Source: Streptomyces sp. PCS3-D2
Lineage (GTDB): Bacteria; Actinomycetota; Actinomycetes; Streptomycetales; Streptomycetaceae
NCBI RefSeq assembly: GCF_000612545.2
Contig: NZ_CP097800.1
Coordinates: forward strand, 6,936,001-7,000,000
Reading direction: 5' to 3'
DNA: 64,000 nt
The position numbers were made by a program, and so were the translations under genes. Shown here one piece after another: positions 24,121 through 33,652 of the stretch. A model generated the notes under the pieces. It had not been told where the DNA came from, ran no database searches, and saw only the letters and a program-made list of their open reading frames with translations. How positions within the stretch are numbered: the stretch's first letter is position 1; each line of letters starts with the position of its first letter.

Positions 24121-25923
24121 ATGACACAACCCATCGAAGACTACGCACTCATCGGCGACCTCATGACCAGCGGACTGGTCGGCCGCGACGGGTCCATCGA
24201 CTGGCTGTGCCTGCCACGCTTCGACTCGGCGGCCTGTTTCGCCAGGCTCCTCGGCGACGAGGAGAACGGCCACTGGCGCATCGCCCCCCTCGGCGCCGCC
24301 GACGACGAGCGCTGCACCCGCCGCGCCTACATCGACGGCTCCCTGGTCCTGGAGTCGTACTGGGAGACCGAGACCGGCACGGTCAAAGTCATCGACTTCA
24401 TGCCGCAGCGCGACGTCGCCCCCGACGTCGTCCGTATCGTCGAGGGCATCAGCGGCACCGTCCGGATGCTCAGCACCCTGCGGCTGCGCTTCGACTACGG
24501 GCACGTCGTGCCCTGGGTCCGCCGCAGCGACGGAGACCGCGTCGCCGTCGCCGGACCCGACTCCGCCTGGTTCCACAGCGACCCCCCCGTCCGCACCTGG
24601 GGCGAGGCCAACAGCACCCGCTCCCAGTTCCCGGTCACCGCCGGCCGCCGCGTCGCCTTCGTCCTGACCTGGCACCCCTCGCACGAACCGCGCCCCGAAC
24701 CCACCGACCCCTTCACAGCCCTGGAGACCAGCCTCGCCGACTGGCGCGAGTGGACCTCCCAGTGCTGCTACGACGGCCCCTATCGGGAAGCGGTCACCCG
24801 CTCCCTGATCACCCTCAAAGCCCTCACCTACGCCCCGACCGGCGGAATCGCCGCCGCCGCCACCACCTCCCTGCCCGAGGAACTCGGCGGCGTCCGCAAC
24901 TGGGACTACCGCTACTGCTGGCTGCGCGACTCCACCCTCACCCTCGGCTCGCTCCTCACCACCGGATTCCTCGACGAGGCCCGCGCGTGGCGCGAGTGGC
25001 TCCTGCGCGCGGTCGCCGGAGCCCCCGAAGACCTCCAGATCATGTACGGGATCGCGGGCGAGCGGCGCATCCCCGAGAGCGAACTGCCCTGGCTGCGCGG
25101 CTACGCCTCCTCCGCGCCGGTCCGCGTCGGCAACGCCGCCGTCGACCAGCTCCAGCTCGACGTGTACGGGGAGGTCATCGACTCCCTGCACCTGGCCAGG
25201 TCCGCCGGACTGCCCGCCGAATCCCACTCCTGGCGGATCCAGCTCGCCCTCCTCGACTTCCTGGAGCAGAACTGGCGCCGGCCCGACGAAGGCCTGTGGG
25301 AGGTCCGAGGCCCCCGCCGCCACTTCGTGCACTCCAAGGTGATGGCCTGGGTCGCCGCGGACCGGGCCGTCCGGACCCTGGAGGACGACCCCTCGCTGCC
25401 CGGCGAGCCGGACCGCTGGCGCGCCATGCGGGACGCGGTCCACCGCGACGTCTGCGACCACGGCTTCGACCCCGAGCGCGGCACCTTCACCCAGTACTAC
25501 GGCTCCAGCGAACTCGACGCCGCGACCCTCCTCATCCCCAGGGTCGGATTCCTGCCGCCCGACGACCCGCGGGTCATCGGCACGGTCGACGCCGTGCGCG
25601 CCGAACTCGGCCGCAGCGGACTGGTCCGCCGCTACAGCACCACCGATTCCGTCGACGGACTGCCCGGCGACGAAGGCGCCTTCCTCGCCTGCTCCTTCTG
25701 GCTCGCCGACGCCCTGCACCTGACCGGCCGCGAGGACGAGGCCCGCGTCCTGTTCGAACACCTCCTGACGGTCCGCAACGACGTGGGACTGCTCGCGGAG
25801 GAGTACGATCCCGTCTCCGGGCGTCAACTCGGCAACTTCCCGCAGGCGTTCAGTCACGTCGGCCTGGTCAACACCGCGCTCACCCTGGCCGGCATGGGCC
25901 ACCGGACGACCGGGGCGGGCTGA
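24121..25923 (+). CDS. Glycoside hydrolase family 15 protein (trehalase/glucoamylase-like)
   Basis: A 600-residue protein with the N-terminal beta-sandwich region (MTQPIEDYALIGDL to about residue 220) and an (alpha/alpha)6 barrel (about 230-595). GGVRNWDYRYCWLRDS, GLWEVRGPRRHFVHSKVMAW and GLLAEEYDPVSGRQLGNFPQAFSH are the GH15 landmarks; the Glu of GLWEVRG and of LLAEEYDP are the expected acid/base pair. Actinobacterial proteins of this group include a trehalase that hydrolyses trehalose to glucose; glucan 1,4-alpha-glucosidase is the alternative. There is no signal peptide, so it acts in the cytoplasm, which favours trehalose. It stands alone. Confidence 0.93.
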   Translation: MTQPIEDYALIGDLMTSGLVGRDGSIDWLCLPRFDSAACFARLLGDEENGHWRIAPLGAADDERCTRRAYIDGSLVLESYWETETGTVKVIDFMPQRDVAPDVVRIVEGISGTVRMLSTLRLRFDYGHVVPWVRRSDGDRVAVAGPDSAWFHSDPPVRTWGEANSTRSQFPVTAGRRVAFVLTWHPSHEPRPEPTDPFTALETSLADWREWTSQCCYDGPYREAVTRSLITLKALTYAPTGGIAAAATTSLPEELGGVRNWDYRYCWLRDSTLTLGSLLTTGFLDEARAWREWLLRAVAGAPEDLQIMYGIAGERRIPESELPWLRGYASSAPVRVGNAAVDQLQLDVYGEVIDSLHLARSAGLPAESHSWRIQLALLDFLEQNWRRPDEGLWEVRGPRRHFVHSKVMAWVAADRAVRTLEDDPSLPGEPDRWRAMRDAVHRDVCDHGFDPERGTFTQYYGSSELDAATLLIPRVGFLPPDDPRVIGTVDAVRAELGRSGLVRRYSTTDSVDGLPGDEGAFLACSFWLADALHLTGREDEARVLFEHLLTVRNDVGLLAEEYDPVSGRQLGNFPQAFSHVGLVNTALTLAGMGHRTTGAG

Positions 25924-25924
25924 G

Positions 25925-28159
25925 CTAGGAACGGCCCCGGTCGGGCTGCTCCGTCCCGCCAACGAGGGACGCCAGCAGCAGGGCGATGTCGTCCGGCCGG
26001 TCGACGGCGTTGCCGATGAGCCGGTCGGCGGTCTCCGTCAGCGGGACCGGCAGCGCCGACGCCAGCGCCAGCCGAAGCCGCTCCACCCCCTCGTCGATGT
26101 CCACACCGGGCCGCTCGACCAGCCCGTCCGTGTACAGCGCGAGCACCGCGCCCGGCTCCAGCCGCAGTTCCGTCACCGGGTACGAGGCCTCCGGGTCGAC
26201 CCCCAGCACCACCCCGCCCGCCAGGTCCAGTACCTCGGTGCGGCCGTCGGGACGGCGCAGCAGCGGCTGCGGGTGCCCGGCCCGGACGGCCAGGGCCGAG
26301 CCGGACGCCGGGTCCAGCACCACGTAGCAGCAGCTCGCGAACTGCCCCGGATCGAGGTCGATGAGCAGCCGGTTGGTGCCGCGCATCACCTGCTCCGGCG
26401 TGCTGCCGGCCAGCGCGAAGGCCCGTACGGCGCTGCGAAGCTGGCCCATGGTCGCGGCGGCGGCCACACCGTGGCCCTGGACGTCGCCGATGACGAGGGC
26501 CAGCCGACCCGACCCGGTCTCGACGACGTCGTACCAGTCACCGCCGACGTCCATGCCCGCGGAGCCGGGCAGATACCGGCCCACCGTCCGCACGTGCTCG
26601 CGCACCGGAAGCCGGTGCGGCAGCAAGGCCGACTGCAGCCCGTGGGCGAGCGCCGCCTCGCTGTCGTAGCGCCGCGCTCGCGCGAGGGCCTGCGCGATCA
26701 GCCCGGCCAGCGCGGTCAGCACTGTACGCTCCTCCGGGCTGAAACCGCGCGGCGCGTCGAAGCCGAGGATGCACGAGCCGACCGGCCGGCCCGAGGCGAT
26801 CAGCGGCAGGAACGCCCGCGCGCCGACGTCGGCGTCCAGCGGGATGCCCGGATAGGCCGCGGCCAGCCGCTGCATCGACTCGAAGAACAGCGGCCGGCCC
26901 GTGGTCAGCGTTTCCACGCCCGGCAGCCGGACATCGAGGGCGACGCCGTCGAACCGGTCCAGGAAGCCCTGCGGGAAACCGGTCTCCCAGGCCAGGTACA
27001 GATGCCGCTGGTCGAGGAGGTAGATCGCCAGCTGGCGGCCGCCGAACGCGGGCAGCAGCTCCTCGGTCACCACCGCCGACACCTGCCGGGCCGTGACCGC
27101 CTCCGTCAGGGCGATGGCCAGGGCCACCGGCCGGTACAGGGCGGACGCCTGGTCGGCGGGCGAACCCGGGCCCGTGGCGGGGTCGGCCGAGGCCGACGGC
27201 GCGAAGGCGGGCGGGTCGGCGGAGCCGATCGTCAGGGTCACGCCGTCGGCCGCCGGGTAGAGGCCCACCGCCAGCCACGCGCCCGGCGGATGTCGCCCGC
27301 GGCGGGCGGCGAAGTGCACCGGCTCCGACGACATGAAGACGGCCCGGAAGTGGTCGTCGTACGCGGGATGCCCGAGCCAGGGCACCGCCTCCCACAGCAG
27401 CCGCCCGTGCAGATGCGCGGAGCCGAGGCCCAGAAGGTGCTCCGCCGCCGTATTCACGAAGCCGATCCGGCCCTGCCGGTCGAGGGAGAGCACCGCCTGC
27501 GCGAGCCGGTCCACGGCACCGCGGGCGCCCGCGGCCCCCGTCTCCGGCGCCGGAGACGGCATGCACACCGGGTCCCCCTCCCACCCCACCGCTTCCCCCG
27601 CCGCCGACAGGGCGGACAGCTCGCGCGCCAGCTCGTCCGCGGCCTGCCGGAGCCGTTTGCGGTCCCCGGCCCCGACCGGGACCCCGGGGGTGGCCGGACG
27701 CAGCACCACCAGCACGCCGAAGCGCTCCGACCCCGACGAGACCGGCTCGTACAGCGAGGCGAACGGGAAGGGCAGCCCGGCGACGAACTGGGGGAAGCGG
27801 CTCATCGCCGACTCCGCGTCGGTCAGGTGCACGGCCTGCCCCGACCGGTAGGCCTCGGCCACCGGGTAGGGGCGGTTGACCTGCATCCGCCACCACGGCC
27901 GGAACAGCGGCAGCGGCAGCCCGGAGAACAGGGCGAGCAGCAGGAGCTCGTCGGAGCGCGAGCGCAGGTAGACCCCTCCCGCGTACCCGCCCACGGCCTC
28001 CACCGCGCCCGCGACGGCCCGCGCGAGCGCCTCGACCGTGGCGTCGGTGGCGGTGCCGACGCCGTCCGCTCTCGCCATCACACAGTCAGCATGCGCCATC
28101 GGCGACGCCATCGGCATCCCGGCGCCGAGGCCGCCACGACCCCCGCAGCCTCGCGCCAC
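25925..28159 (-). CDS. GAF-PAS-GAF-SpoIIE phosphatase
   Basis: A regulator of up to 744 residues: an N-terminal GAF-like region (about 40-190), a PAS domain (about 215-320, DRLAQAVLSLDRQGRIGFVN), a second GAF (about 345-490), and a C-terminal PP2C/SpoIIE phosphatase (about 500-735; VGGDWYDVV, ALVIGDVQGHG, RPDDIALLLAS). Unlike the other two SpoIIE proteins in the window it has no RsbW-like kinase at the end. It probably dephosphorylates an anti-anti-sigma factor. The start is uncertain: GTG/ATG codons at 28159, 28117 and 28078 are all in frame with weak ribosome-binding sites; residues before MARADGVG (28078) look non-globular. Confidence 0.87.
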   Translation of the reverse strand: MARGCGGRGGLGAGMPMASPMAHADCVMARADGVGTATDATVEALARAVAGAVEAVGGYAGGVYLRSRSDELLLLALFSGLPLPLFRPWWRMQVNRPYPVAEAYRSGQAVHLTDAESAMSRFPQFVAGLPFPFASLYEPVSSGSERFGVLVVLRPATPGVPVGAGDRKRLRQAADELARELSALSAAGEAVGWEGDPVCMPSPAPETGAAGARGAVDRLAQAVLSLDRQGRIGFVNTAAEHLLGLGSAHLHGRLLWEAVPWLGHPAYDDHFRAVFMSSEPVHFAARRGRHPPGAWLAVGLYPAADGVTLTIGSADPPAFAPSASADPATGPGSPADQASALYRPVALAIALTEAVTARQVSAVVTEELLPAFGGRQLAIYLLDQRHLYLAWETGFPQGFLDRFDGVALDVRLPGVETLTTGRPLFFESMQRLAAAYPGIPLDADVGARAFLPLIASGRPVGSCILGFDAPRGFSPEERTVLTALAGLIAQALARARRYDSEAALAHGLQSALLPHRLPVREHVRTVGRYLPGSAGMDVGGDWYDVVETGSGRLALVIGDVQGHGVAAAATMGQLRSAVRAFALAGSTPEQVMRGTNRLLIDLDPGQFASCCYVVLDPASGSALAVRAGHPQPLLRRPDGRTEVLDLAGGVVLGVDPEASYPVTELRLEPGAVLALYTDGLVERPGVDIDEGVERLRLALASALPVPLTETADRLIGNAVDRPDDIALLLASLVGGTEQPDRGRS

Positions 28160-28356
28160 GGGGCCCCGCCACCACCGCGCCCGCGGTGCACGGCCCGGTC
28201 CCGCCGGCCGCCGGGACCGCCGCCGCGATGGGCCGACCGCTTCCCTCGTCCGGGGGACGTACGGGGGCGTACGGGTGTGCGGGCGGCCCGCCCGGGCGCA
28301 CCGCGGGGCACGATACGCACGGGCCCCACCCCCGGCAGGCCCCCGGAAGGCAGAGC

Positions 28357-29094
28357 ATGCGGTTCCAGTACGACACCATCGGCGAGCGCTATGCGGAGTC
28401 CGCGAGCACGGCGGCCTTCTCCGCGGCCGACACCTACACCCTGCACGGGGCCCTCGACGCGCTCGGCGGACTGCGCGGCCTCGACGCCCTCGACCTGGCG
28501 TGCGGATACGGCTACAACACCCGCCTGCTGGCCCGTGGCGGCGCCCGGCGGACCGTCGGCGTGGACGTCTCCGAGGAGATGATCAGGCTGGCCCGCGAGC
28601 ACGAGGCGACGAAGGGCCGCCCCGACGTCGAGTACCTCGTCGCCGACGCCGCGGGCCTGCCCGACCTCGGCCCCTTCGACCTCGCCACCGCCGCGTACGT
28701 CTTCAGCTACGCACCCGACCGCCGCACCCTCCACGCGATGTTCCGGTCCGTCCGCGCCAACCTGCGCGCCGGCGGCCGACTGCTCGCCATCGTGCCCAAC
28801 GCCGGGGCGTTCCCGAGAGTGGACTGGTCACCGTATGGCGTCCGCATCCTCGACCGGGTCCGGGACGGCGACGCACCGCTGCTGAAGGCCCACTTCCTGA
28901 CCGAGCCGCCGGTGCCCTTCGAGTTCCGCGAATGGGCCCACTGCGACCTCGCCGAAGCGGCGGTGGAGGCGGGCTTCGTCACCGTCGGCTGGCAGCCCAA
29001 CCGAACCCCGCCCGCCGACCGCGTACGCGACGAGGCCTACTGGACGGCGTACCGTGCCTGGCCCATCAGCTCGCTGATGACCTGTACGGCGTAA
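28357..29094 (+). CDS. Class I SAM-dependent methyltransferase
   Basis: A 245-residue protein with motif I LDLACGYGYNTRLLA near 48-62, the acidic residue of GVDVSEEMI near 71-79, and a post-motif region VADAAGLPDLGPFDLATAAYVF. It opens RFQYDTIGERYAES, a common start for small-molecule methyltransferases of the UbiE/toxin-resistance type. The substrate is unknown. GGAAGG lies 7 bp before the ATG at 28357. It is divergent from the SpoIIE gene and converges on the esterase gene. Confidence 0.9.
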   Translation: MRFQYDTIGERYAESASTAAFSAADTYTLHGALDALGGLRGLDALDLACGYGYNTRLLARGGARRTVGVDVSEEMIRLAREHEATKGRPDVEYLVADAAGLPDLGPFDLATAAYVFSYAPDRRTLHAMFRSVRANLRAGGRLLAIVPNAGAFPRVDWSPYGVRILDRVRDGDAPLLKAHFLTEPPVPFEFREWAHCDLAEAAVEAGFVTVGWQPNRTPPADRVRDEAYWTAYRAWPISSLMTCTA

Positions 29095-29123
29095 CCGGCC
29101 CCGGGCGTCCTGCCGGGGGCCGG
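29095..29123. terminator. Bidirectional terminator-like hairpin
   Basis: CCGGCCCC (29095-29102) pairs with GGGGCCGG (29116-29123) with extra inner GC pairs, right after the methyltransferase stop and before the convergent esterase stop. Confidence 0.6.
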
Positions 29124-29146
29124 GCCGCGCCGTCCGGCCTCCGGCG

Positions 29147-30055
29147 TCACCCGCTCGCCGCGGACCTGACCAGCTCGACGATCCGGTCGCGTGCCGCCCG
29201 CCCCTGGGCCAGCGCCAGCAGCGGGTACGCGTGCGGCATTCCCTCCGCCTCGTGGAACTCCACCTCGGCGCCCTCCGCGCGGGCCCGGCGCACCAGCTCC
29301 CGGCTGTCCGTCGAGAGCACGTCGCGGGTGCCGCTGAACACGGTCAGCGGAGCCAGCCCCGAGAACGTCCCGTACAGCGGGCTCACCAGGGGATCCTCGG
29401 CGTCCAGGGTCCCCGCGTACAGCCGCCCGGCCTCCAGCAGCCCCGCACGGGCCAGCAGCGGGTCGGCCTCCTCGATCGCCGGCTGGTCCGGATGGCTCAT
29501 CGTCACGTCCAGCCAGGGCGAGACCAGCACGATCCGCGAAGGCTGCTCGCCGTCGCGGTCGCGCAGCCGCTGCGCCGCCGCCAGCGCCATCCCGGCCCCG
29601 GCCGAGTCTCCGATCAGCACCGTCCCCCCGTCGCCGCCGCCCGCGATCAGCCCGCTCAGCAGGTCGGTGGCGACCGGGACGGTCCGGTCCGCGGTCCCGC
29701 GCGGCGCCAGGATGTACGCGGGCACGACGACGCGCGCCCGGGCCCGCGTCACCAGGGTCCGCACCAGCTCCCAGTGCGGGCGCTCCAGCTCGCCCACGTA
29801 GCAGCCGCCGTGCACGTACAGCACCTGCGCCGAAGGCTCGGCCCCCAGCGGGGACACGTCGTACACCGGCCAGGCACCGACGAACGTACGAGAGATGTCA
29901 GCGACCCGGCCCAGCCGCCGCGGCGGCAGATGCGACGCGGGCCTGCGGGCGGCAGCCGCCACCCGGTCGCGCACCGCCTCGGCACTCGCGAACCGTCTTC
30001 GCCGCCCCACCGCCGCCAGCGCCACCGAAAGTGCCCTGCTGCGCAGACTCGGCAC
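29147..30055 (-). CDS. Alpha/beta hydrolase, HSL-type esterase/lipase
   Basis: A 302-residue esterase of the hormone-sensitive-lipase group: oxyanion-hole motif YVHGGCY near residue 83, nucleophile elbow GDSAGAG near 151, acid Asp in FSGTRDVLS and catalytic His in MPHAYPL. No signal peptide. I choose the GTG at 30055 because GGGAGGTGA lies just before it; the frame also extends to 30088. Substrate is likely a short acyl ester, but nothing in the context narrows this. Confidence 0.9.
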   Translation of the reverse strand: MPSLRSRALSVALAAVGRRRRFASAEAVRDRVAAAARRPASHLPPRRLGRVADISRTFVGAWPVYDVSPLGAEPSAQVLYVHGGCYVGELERPHWELVRTLVTRARARVVVPAYILAPRGTADRTVPVATDLLSGLIAGGGDGGTVLIGDSAGAGMALAAAQRLRDRDGEQPSRIVLVSPWLDVTMSHPDQPAIEEADPLLARAGLLEAGRLYAGTLDAEDPLVSPLYGTFSGLAPLTVFSGTRDVLSTDSRELVRRARAEGAEVEFHEAEGMPHAYPLLALAQGRAARDRIVELVRSAASG

Positions 30056-30256
30056 GCCCCTCACCTCCCCTTTTCCCTGCCCCGTCAAGGGAGGAGCATA
30101 GGCGTGAAGACACGCTCGTGAAGCTGCGCTGTCGGCCCGCTTAAGAAACTCTCGATGGACCGATCACCACGGAGATCGGCAGATTGGTGCCCGTCACCGA
30201 CGCCGTTCGAGCCCCGCACGCTCGCGGCGCCCCCTTCCGCATGCCTGGAGCCACCC

Positions 30257-31285
30257 ATGAAGGCACTCGTCAAGCACAAGGCCGAACCCGGCTTGTGGCT
30301 CATGGACGTCCCGGAGCCCGAGTACGGCCCCGGCGACGTGCTGATCAAGGTGCTGCGCACCGGCATCTGCGGAACCGACCTGCACATCCGCTCCTGGGAC
30401 GGCTGGGCGCAGGGCGCGGTCAAGACCCCGCTCGTCCTCGGCCACGAGTTCGTCGGCGAGGTCGCGGCGGTCGGCGCGGACGTACAGGACATCGAGCTCG
30501 GCGCGCTCGTCAGCGGCGAGGGCCACTTGGTGTGCGGCAAGTGCCGCAACTGTCTCGCCGGCCGTCGCCACCTGTGCCGCAGCACGATCGGCCTCGGCGT
30601 GGGCCGCGACGGCGCCTTCGCCGAGTACGTGGTCCTGCCCGCGCAGAACGTGTGGGTGCACCGCACGGCCGTGGACCTGGACGTCGCCGCGATCTTCGAC
30701 CCCTTCGGCAACGCCGTGCACACGGCGCTGTCCTTCCCGCTCGTCGGCGAGGACGTGCTGATCACCGGGGCAGGCCCGATCGGCATCATGGCGGCCGCCG
30801 TCGCCCGGCACGCCGGAGCCCGCAACGTCGTCATCACCGACGTCAGCCCCGAGCGGCTGGAGATCGCCCGCAAGGCGGGCGCCACGCTCGCCGTGAACGT
30901 CGCCGAGTCCTCGATCGCCGAGGCCCAGTCGCAGCTCGGCCTGCGCGAGGGCTTCGACATCGGCCTGGAGATGTCCGGACGTGCCGAAGCGATGCGCGAC
31001 ATGATCGACAACATGACCCACGGCGGCCGGATCGCCATGCTGGGCCTGCCCGCGACGGAGTTCCCCGTCGACTGGGCGAAGGTCGTCACCTCGATGATCA
31101 CGATCAAGGGCATCTACGGCCGGGAGATGTTCGAGACCTGGTACGCGATGACGGTGCTCCTGGAGGGCGGGCTCGACCTCAGCCCCGTCATCACCGGCCG
31201 CTACTCCCACCGGGACTTCGAGGCAGCCTTCGACGAGGCGTCGACCGCCCGCAGCGGCAAGATCATCCTGGACTGGACGGCGTAG
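30257..31285 (+). CDS. tdh: L-threonine 3-dehydrogenase
   Basis: A 342-residue zinc medium-chain dehydrogenase, matching the 341 residues of E. coli Tdh. Catalytic zinc ligands include Cys38 in [10 protein letters not shown] and the His-Glu of [24 protein letters not shown] gives the four structural-zinc cysteines; [10 protein letters not shown] is the NAD-binding loop. It oxidises L-threonine to 2-amino-3-ketobutyrate. The next gene, 120 bp downstream, encodes the enzyme that uses this unstable product, so the pair makes glycine and acetyl-CoA from threonine. The start at 30257 aligns with the family; the longer frame to 30155 does not. Confidence 0.96.
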   Translation: MKALVKHKAEPGLWLMDVPEPEYGPGDVLIKVLRTGICGTDLHIRSWDGWAQGAVKTPLVLGHEFVGEVAAVGADVQDIELGALVSGEGHLVCGKCRNCLAGRRHLCRSTIGLGVGRDGAFAEYVVLPAQNVWVHRTAVDLDVAAIFDPFGNAVHTALSFPLVGEDVLITGAGPIGIMAAAVARHAGARNVVITDVSPERLEIARKAGATLAVNVAESSIAEAQSQLGLREGFDIGLEMSGRAEAMRDMIDNMTHGGRIAMLGLPATEFPVDWAKVVTSMITIKGIYGREMFETWYAMTVLLEGGLDLSPVITGRYSHRDFEAAFDEASTARSGKIILDWTA

Positions 31286-31405
31286 GGGGGTTCTGCCCCG
31301 ACCGCCCTCTTCCCCCACGAACCCTCTCCCCCCGGCCGGGCCCCGCACACCCTCCCCCCTCCGCGGGGCCCGGCCCCCCTCCGCGCCGCACAAGGAGAAC
31401 GCAGC

Positions 31406-32623
31406 ATGTTCGAGACCGTACGCGACGACCTCCGCACCACCCTCGACGAGATCCGCTCCGCCGGTCTGCACAAGCCCGAGCGCGTCATCGGCACCCCCCA
31501 GAGCGCGGCCGTCGCCGTCACCTCGGGCGGCGCCGGGGGCGCTGCCGGCGAGGTGCTCAACTTCTGCGCCAACAACTACCTGGGGCTGGCCGACCACCCC
31601 GAGGTCGTCGCCGCGGCGAAGGACGCACTGGACCGCTGGGGCTACGGCATGGCCTCCGTGCGCTTCATCTGCGGCACCCAGGAGGTCCACAAGGAGCTCG
31701 AGGCCCGCCTCTCGGCCTTCCTCGGCCAGGAGGACACGATCCTCTACTCCTCCTGCTTCGACGCCAACGGCGGCGTCTTCGAGACCCTCCTGGGCGCCGA
31801 GGACGCGGTGATCTCCGACGCCCTCAACCACGCCTCCATCATCGACGGCATCCGCCTCTCCAAGGCCCGCCGGTTCCGCTACGCCAACCGCGACATGGCC
31901 GAGCTCGAGGCCCGCCTGAAGGAGGCCGCCGAGGGCGGCGCCCGCCGCAAGCTGATCGTCACCGACGGCGTCTTCTCCATGGACGGCTACGTCGCCCCGC
32001 TCCAGGAGATCTGCGACCTCGCCGAGCGCTACGAAGCCATGGTGATGGTCGACGACTCCCACGCGGTCGGCTTCGTCGGTCCGGGCGGCCGCGGCACTCC
32101 CGAGCTGCACGGCGTCATGGACCGCGTCGACATCATCACCGGCACCCTGGGCAAGGCCCTCGGCGGCGCCTCCGGCGGCTACGTCGCCGCGCGCGCGGAG
32201 ATCGTCGAGCTGCTGCGCCAGCGCTCGCGCCCGTACCTCTTCTCCAACTCCCTCGCCCCGGTCATCGCGGCGGCCTCCCTCAAGGTCCTCGACCTGCTGG
32301 AGTCGGCCGGCGACCTGCGCGAGCGCCTCGCCGCGAACACCGCGCTCTTCCGCGCCAGGATGACCGAGGCCGGCTTCGAGATCCTGCCGGGCGACCACGC
32401 CATCGCCCCCGTGATGATCGGCGACGCGGCGGAGGCCGGCCGTATGGCCGAGCTGCTCCTGGAACGGGGGGTCTACGTGATCGGCTTCTCCTACCCTGTG
32501 GTGCCGATGGGCGCGGCGCGTATCCGCGTCCAGCTGTCGGCGGCCCACTCCACGGCGGACGTCGAGCGCGCGGTGGCCGCCTTCGTCGACGCCCGTGCGG
32601 CGCTGGGGACCACCGGGGCCTGA
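31406..32623 (+). CDS. kbl: Glycine C-acetyltransferase (2-amino-3-ketobutyrate CoA ligase)
   Basis: A 405-residue PLP enzyme of the alpha-oxoamine synthase family. [32 protein letters not shown] and [15 protein letters not shown] are family hallmarks, and Lys250 in [10 protein letters not shown] is the Schiff-base lysine. It cleaves 2-amino-3-ketobutyrate with CoA into glycine and acetyl-CoA, after Tdh. AAGGAGAA lies about 10 bp before the ATG. Expression is probably with tdh, with the LysR gene 30 bp downstream as a likely regulator. Confidence 0.96.
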   Translation: MFETVRDDLRTTLDEIRSAGLHKPERVIGTPQSAAVAVTSGGAGGAAGEVLNFCANNYLGLADHPEVVAAAKDALDRWGYGMASVRFICGTQEVHKELEARLSAFLGQEDTILYSSCFDANGGVFETLLGAEDAVISDALNHASIIDGIRLSKARRFRYANRDMAELEARLKEAAEGGARRKLIVTDGVFSMDGYVAPLQEICDLAERYEAMVMVDDSHAVGFVGPGGRGTPELHGVMDRVDIITGTLGKALGGASGGYVAARAEIVELLRQRSRPYLFSNSLAPVIAAASLKVLDLLESAGDLRERLAANTALFRARMTEAGFEILPGDHAIAPVMIGDAAEAGRMAELLLERGVYVIGFSYPVVPMGAARIRVQLSAAHSTADVERAVAAFVDARAALGTTGA

Positions 32624-32653
32624 GTGACCTCAGCATCCTGAGACAATGGTGGG

Positions 32654-33568
32654 GTGATCGACCCCCGCCGGCTGCGCATCCTGCGGGCCGTGGCGGACCA
32701 CCGTACGGTGACCGCCGCGGCCGCAGCCCTGTACCTCACCCCCTCCGCCGTCTCCCAGCAGCTCGCGGCGCTGGAACAGGAAACGGGCCACGCGCTGCTC
32801 ACCCGCAGCGGGCGGGGCGTCCGGCTGACCGCAGCGGGGGAGATCCTGCTCGGCCACGCCCACGAGGTGCTGGCGCAGCTGGAGCGGGCGGAGGCCGAAC
32901 TCGCGGCCTACGCGGGCGGTGCGGCCGGCGAGGTCACCGTGGCCGCCTTCGCCACGGGCATCGCGGAGGTACTCGCCCCGGCGATCGCCCGGCTCGCCCT
33001 GGAGCGGCCGGGGATCAGGCTGCGGGTGCGCGACGCGGAGGGCGACCAGAGCCTGCCGCTGCTCCTGGACGGCGAGGCGGACCTGGCCCTCGCGGTGGAA
33101 TACCGGGGCGCGCCGGGTGCCGACGACGGCCGGCTCTCCGTCCTCCCGCTGTACGCGGAGCCCTTCGACGCGGTCCTCCCCTCGGGACATCCGCTGGCCG
33201 ACCTGCCGACGGTGTCGCTCGCGGACCTGTCCGACTCGGACTGGGTGGGCCAGTACCCCGGCAACCCGTGCCATGACGTGACCCTGCTCGCCTGCGAACT
33301 GGCCGGCTTCCAGCCGAGGTTCGCGCACTCCTCCGACGACTTCCGGGCGGTGACCGCGCTCGTCGGCGCCGGGGCCGGGGTGGCTCTCGTACCGCGCTCG
33401 GCACTGCGGGGCATGGACCTCAAGGAGGTCCAGGTCCGCCCGGTCAGCGGGCCGGCCGCCACCCGCCGGGTGTTCGCAGCCACCCGCCGCGGGGCCGAGA
33501 CCCACCCGTTGATCGCCCCGGTCCTGGCAGCCCTGGTCCGCGAGTCGGAACGCCTGCCGGCCCACTGA
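32654..33568 (+). CDS. LysR-family transcriptional regulator
   Basis: A 304-residue LysR protein from a GTG at 32654: N-terminal HTH (LRILRAVADHRTVTAAAAALYLTPSAVSQQLAALEQE, split over residues 6-42) and a C-terminal co-inducer domain of two alpha/beta lobes beginning near 90 (GEVTVAAFATG). It begins 30 bp after kbl on the same strand, so it is likely co-transcribed with tdh-kbl and may control threonine use; that link rests on position only. Confidence 0.92.
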   Translation: MIDPRRLRILRAVADHRTVTAAAAALYLTPSAVSQQLAALEQETGHALLTRSGRGVRLTAAGEILLGHAHEVLAQLERAEAELAAYAGGAAGEVTVAAFATGIAEVLAPAIARLALERPGIRLRVRDAEGDQSLPLLLDGEADLALAVEYRGAPGADDGRLSVLPLYAEPFDAVLPSGHPLADLPTVSLADLSDSDWVGQYPGNPCHDVTLLACELAGFQPRFAHSSDDFRAVTALVGAGAGVALVPRSALRGMDLKEVQVRPVSGPAATRRVFAATRRGAETHPLIAPVLAALVRESERLPAH

Positions 33569-33652
33569 GGGGGCGCAGGCTTCGGAGGCGGTTTGCCCCC
33601 GGATCCCGCCCCTACCTCCCGCCCTGCCTCCCGTCCCGCCCACGACCGCCGT

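Noticed and set aside
30184-33276. Plus-strand open frame of 1030 codons over tdh, kbl and lysR
   Set aside because: Shadow in a different frame; Arg/Pro-rich with no family pattern, while the three real genes are unambiguous.
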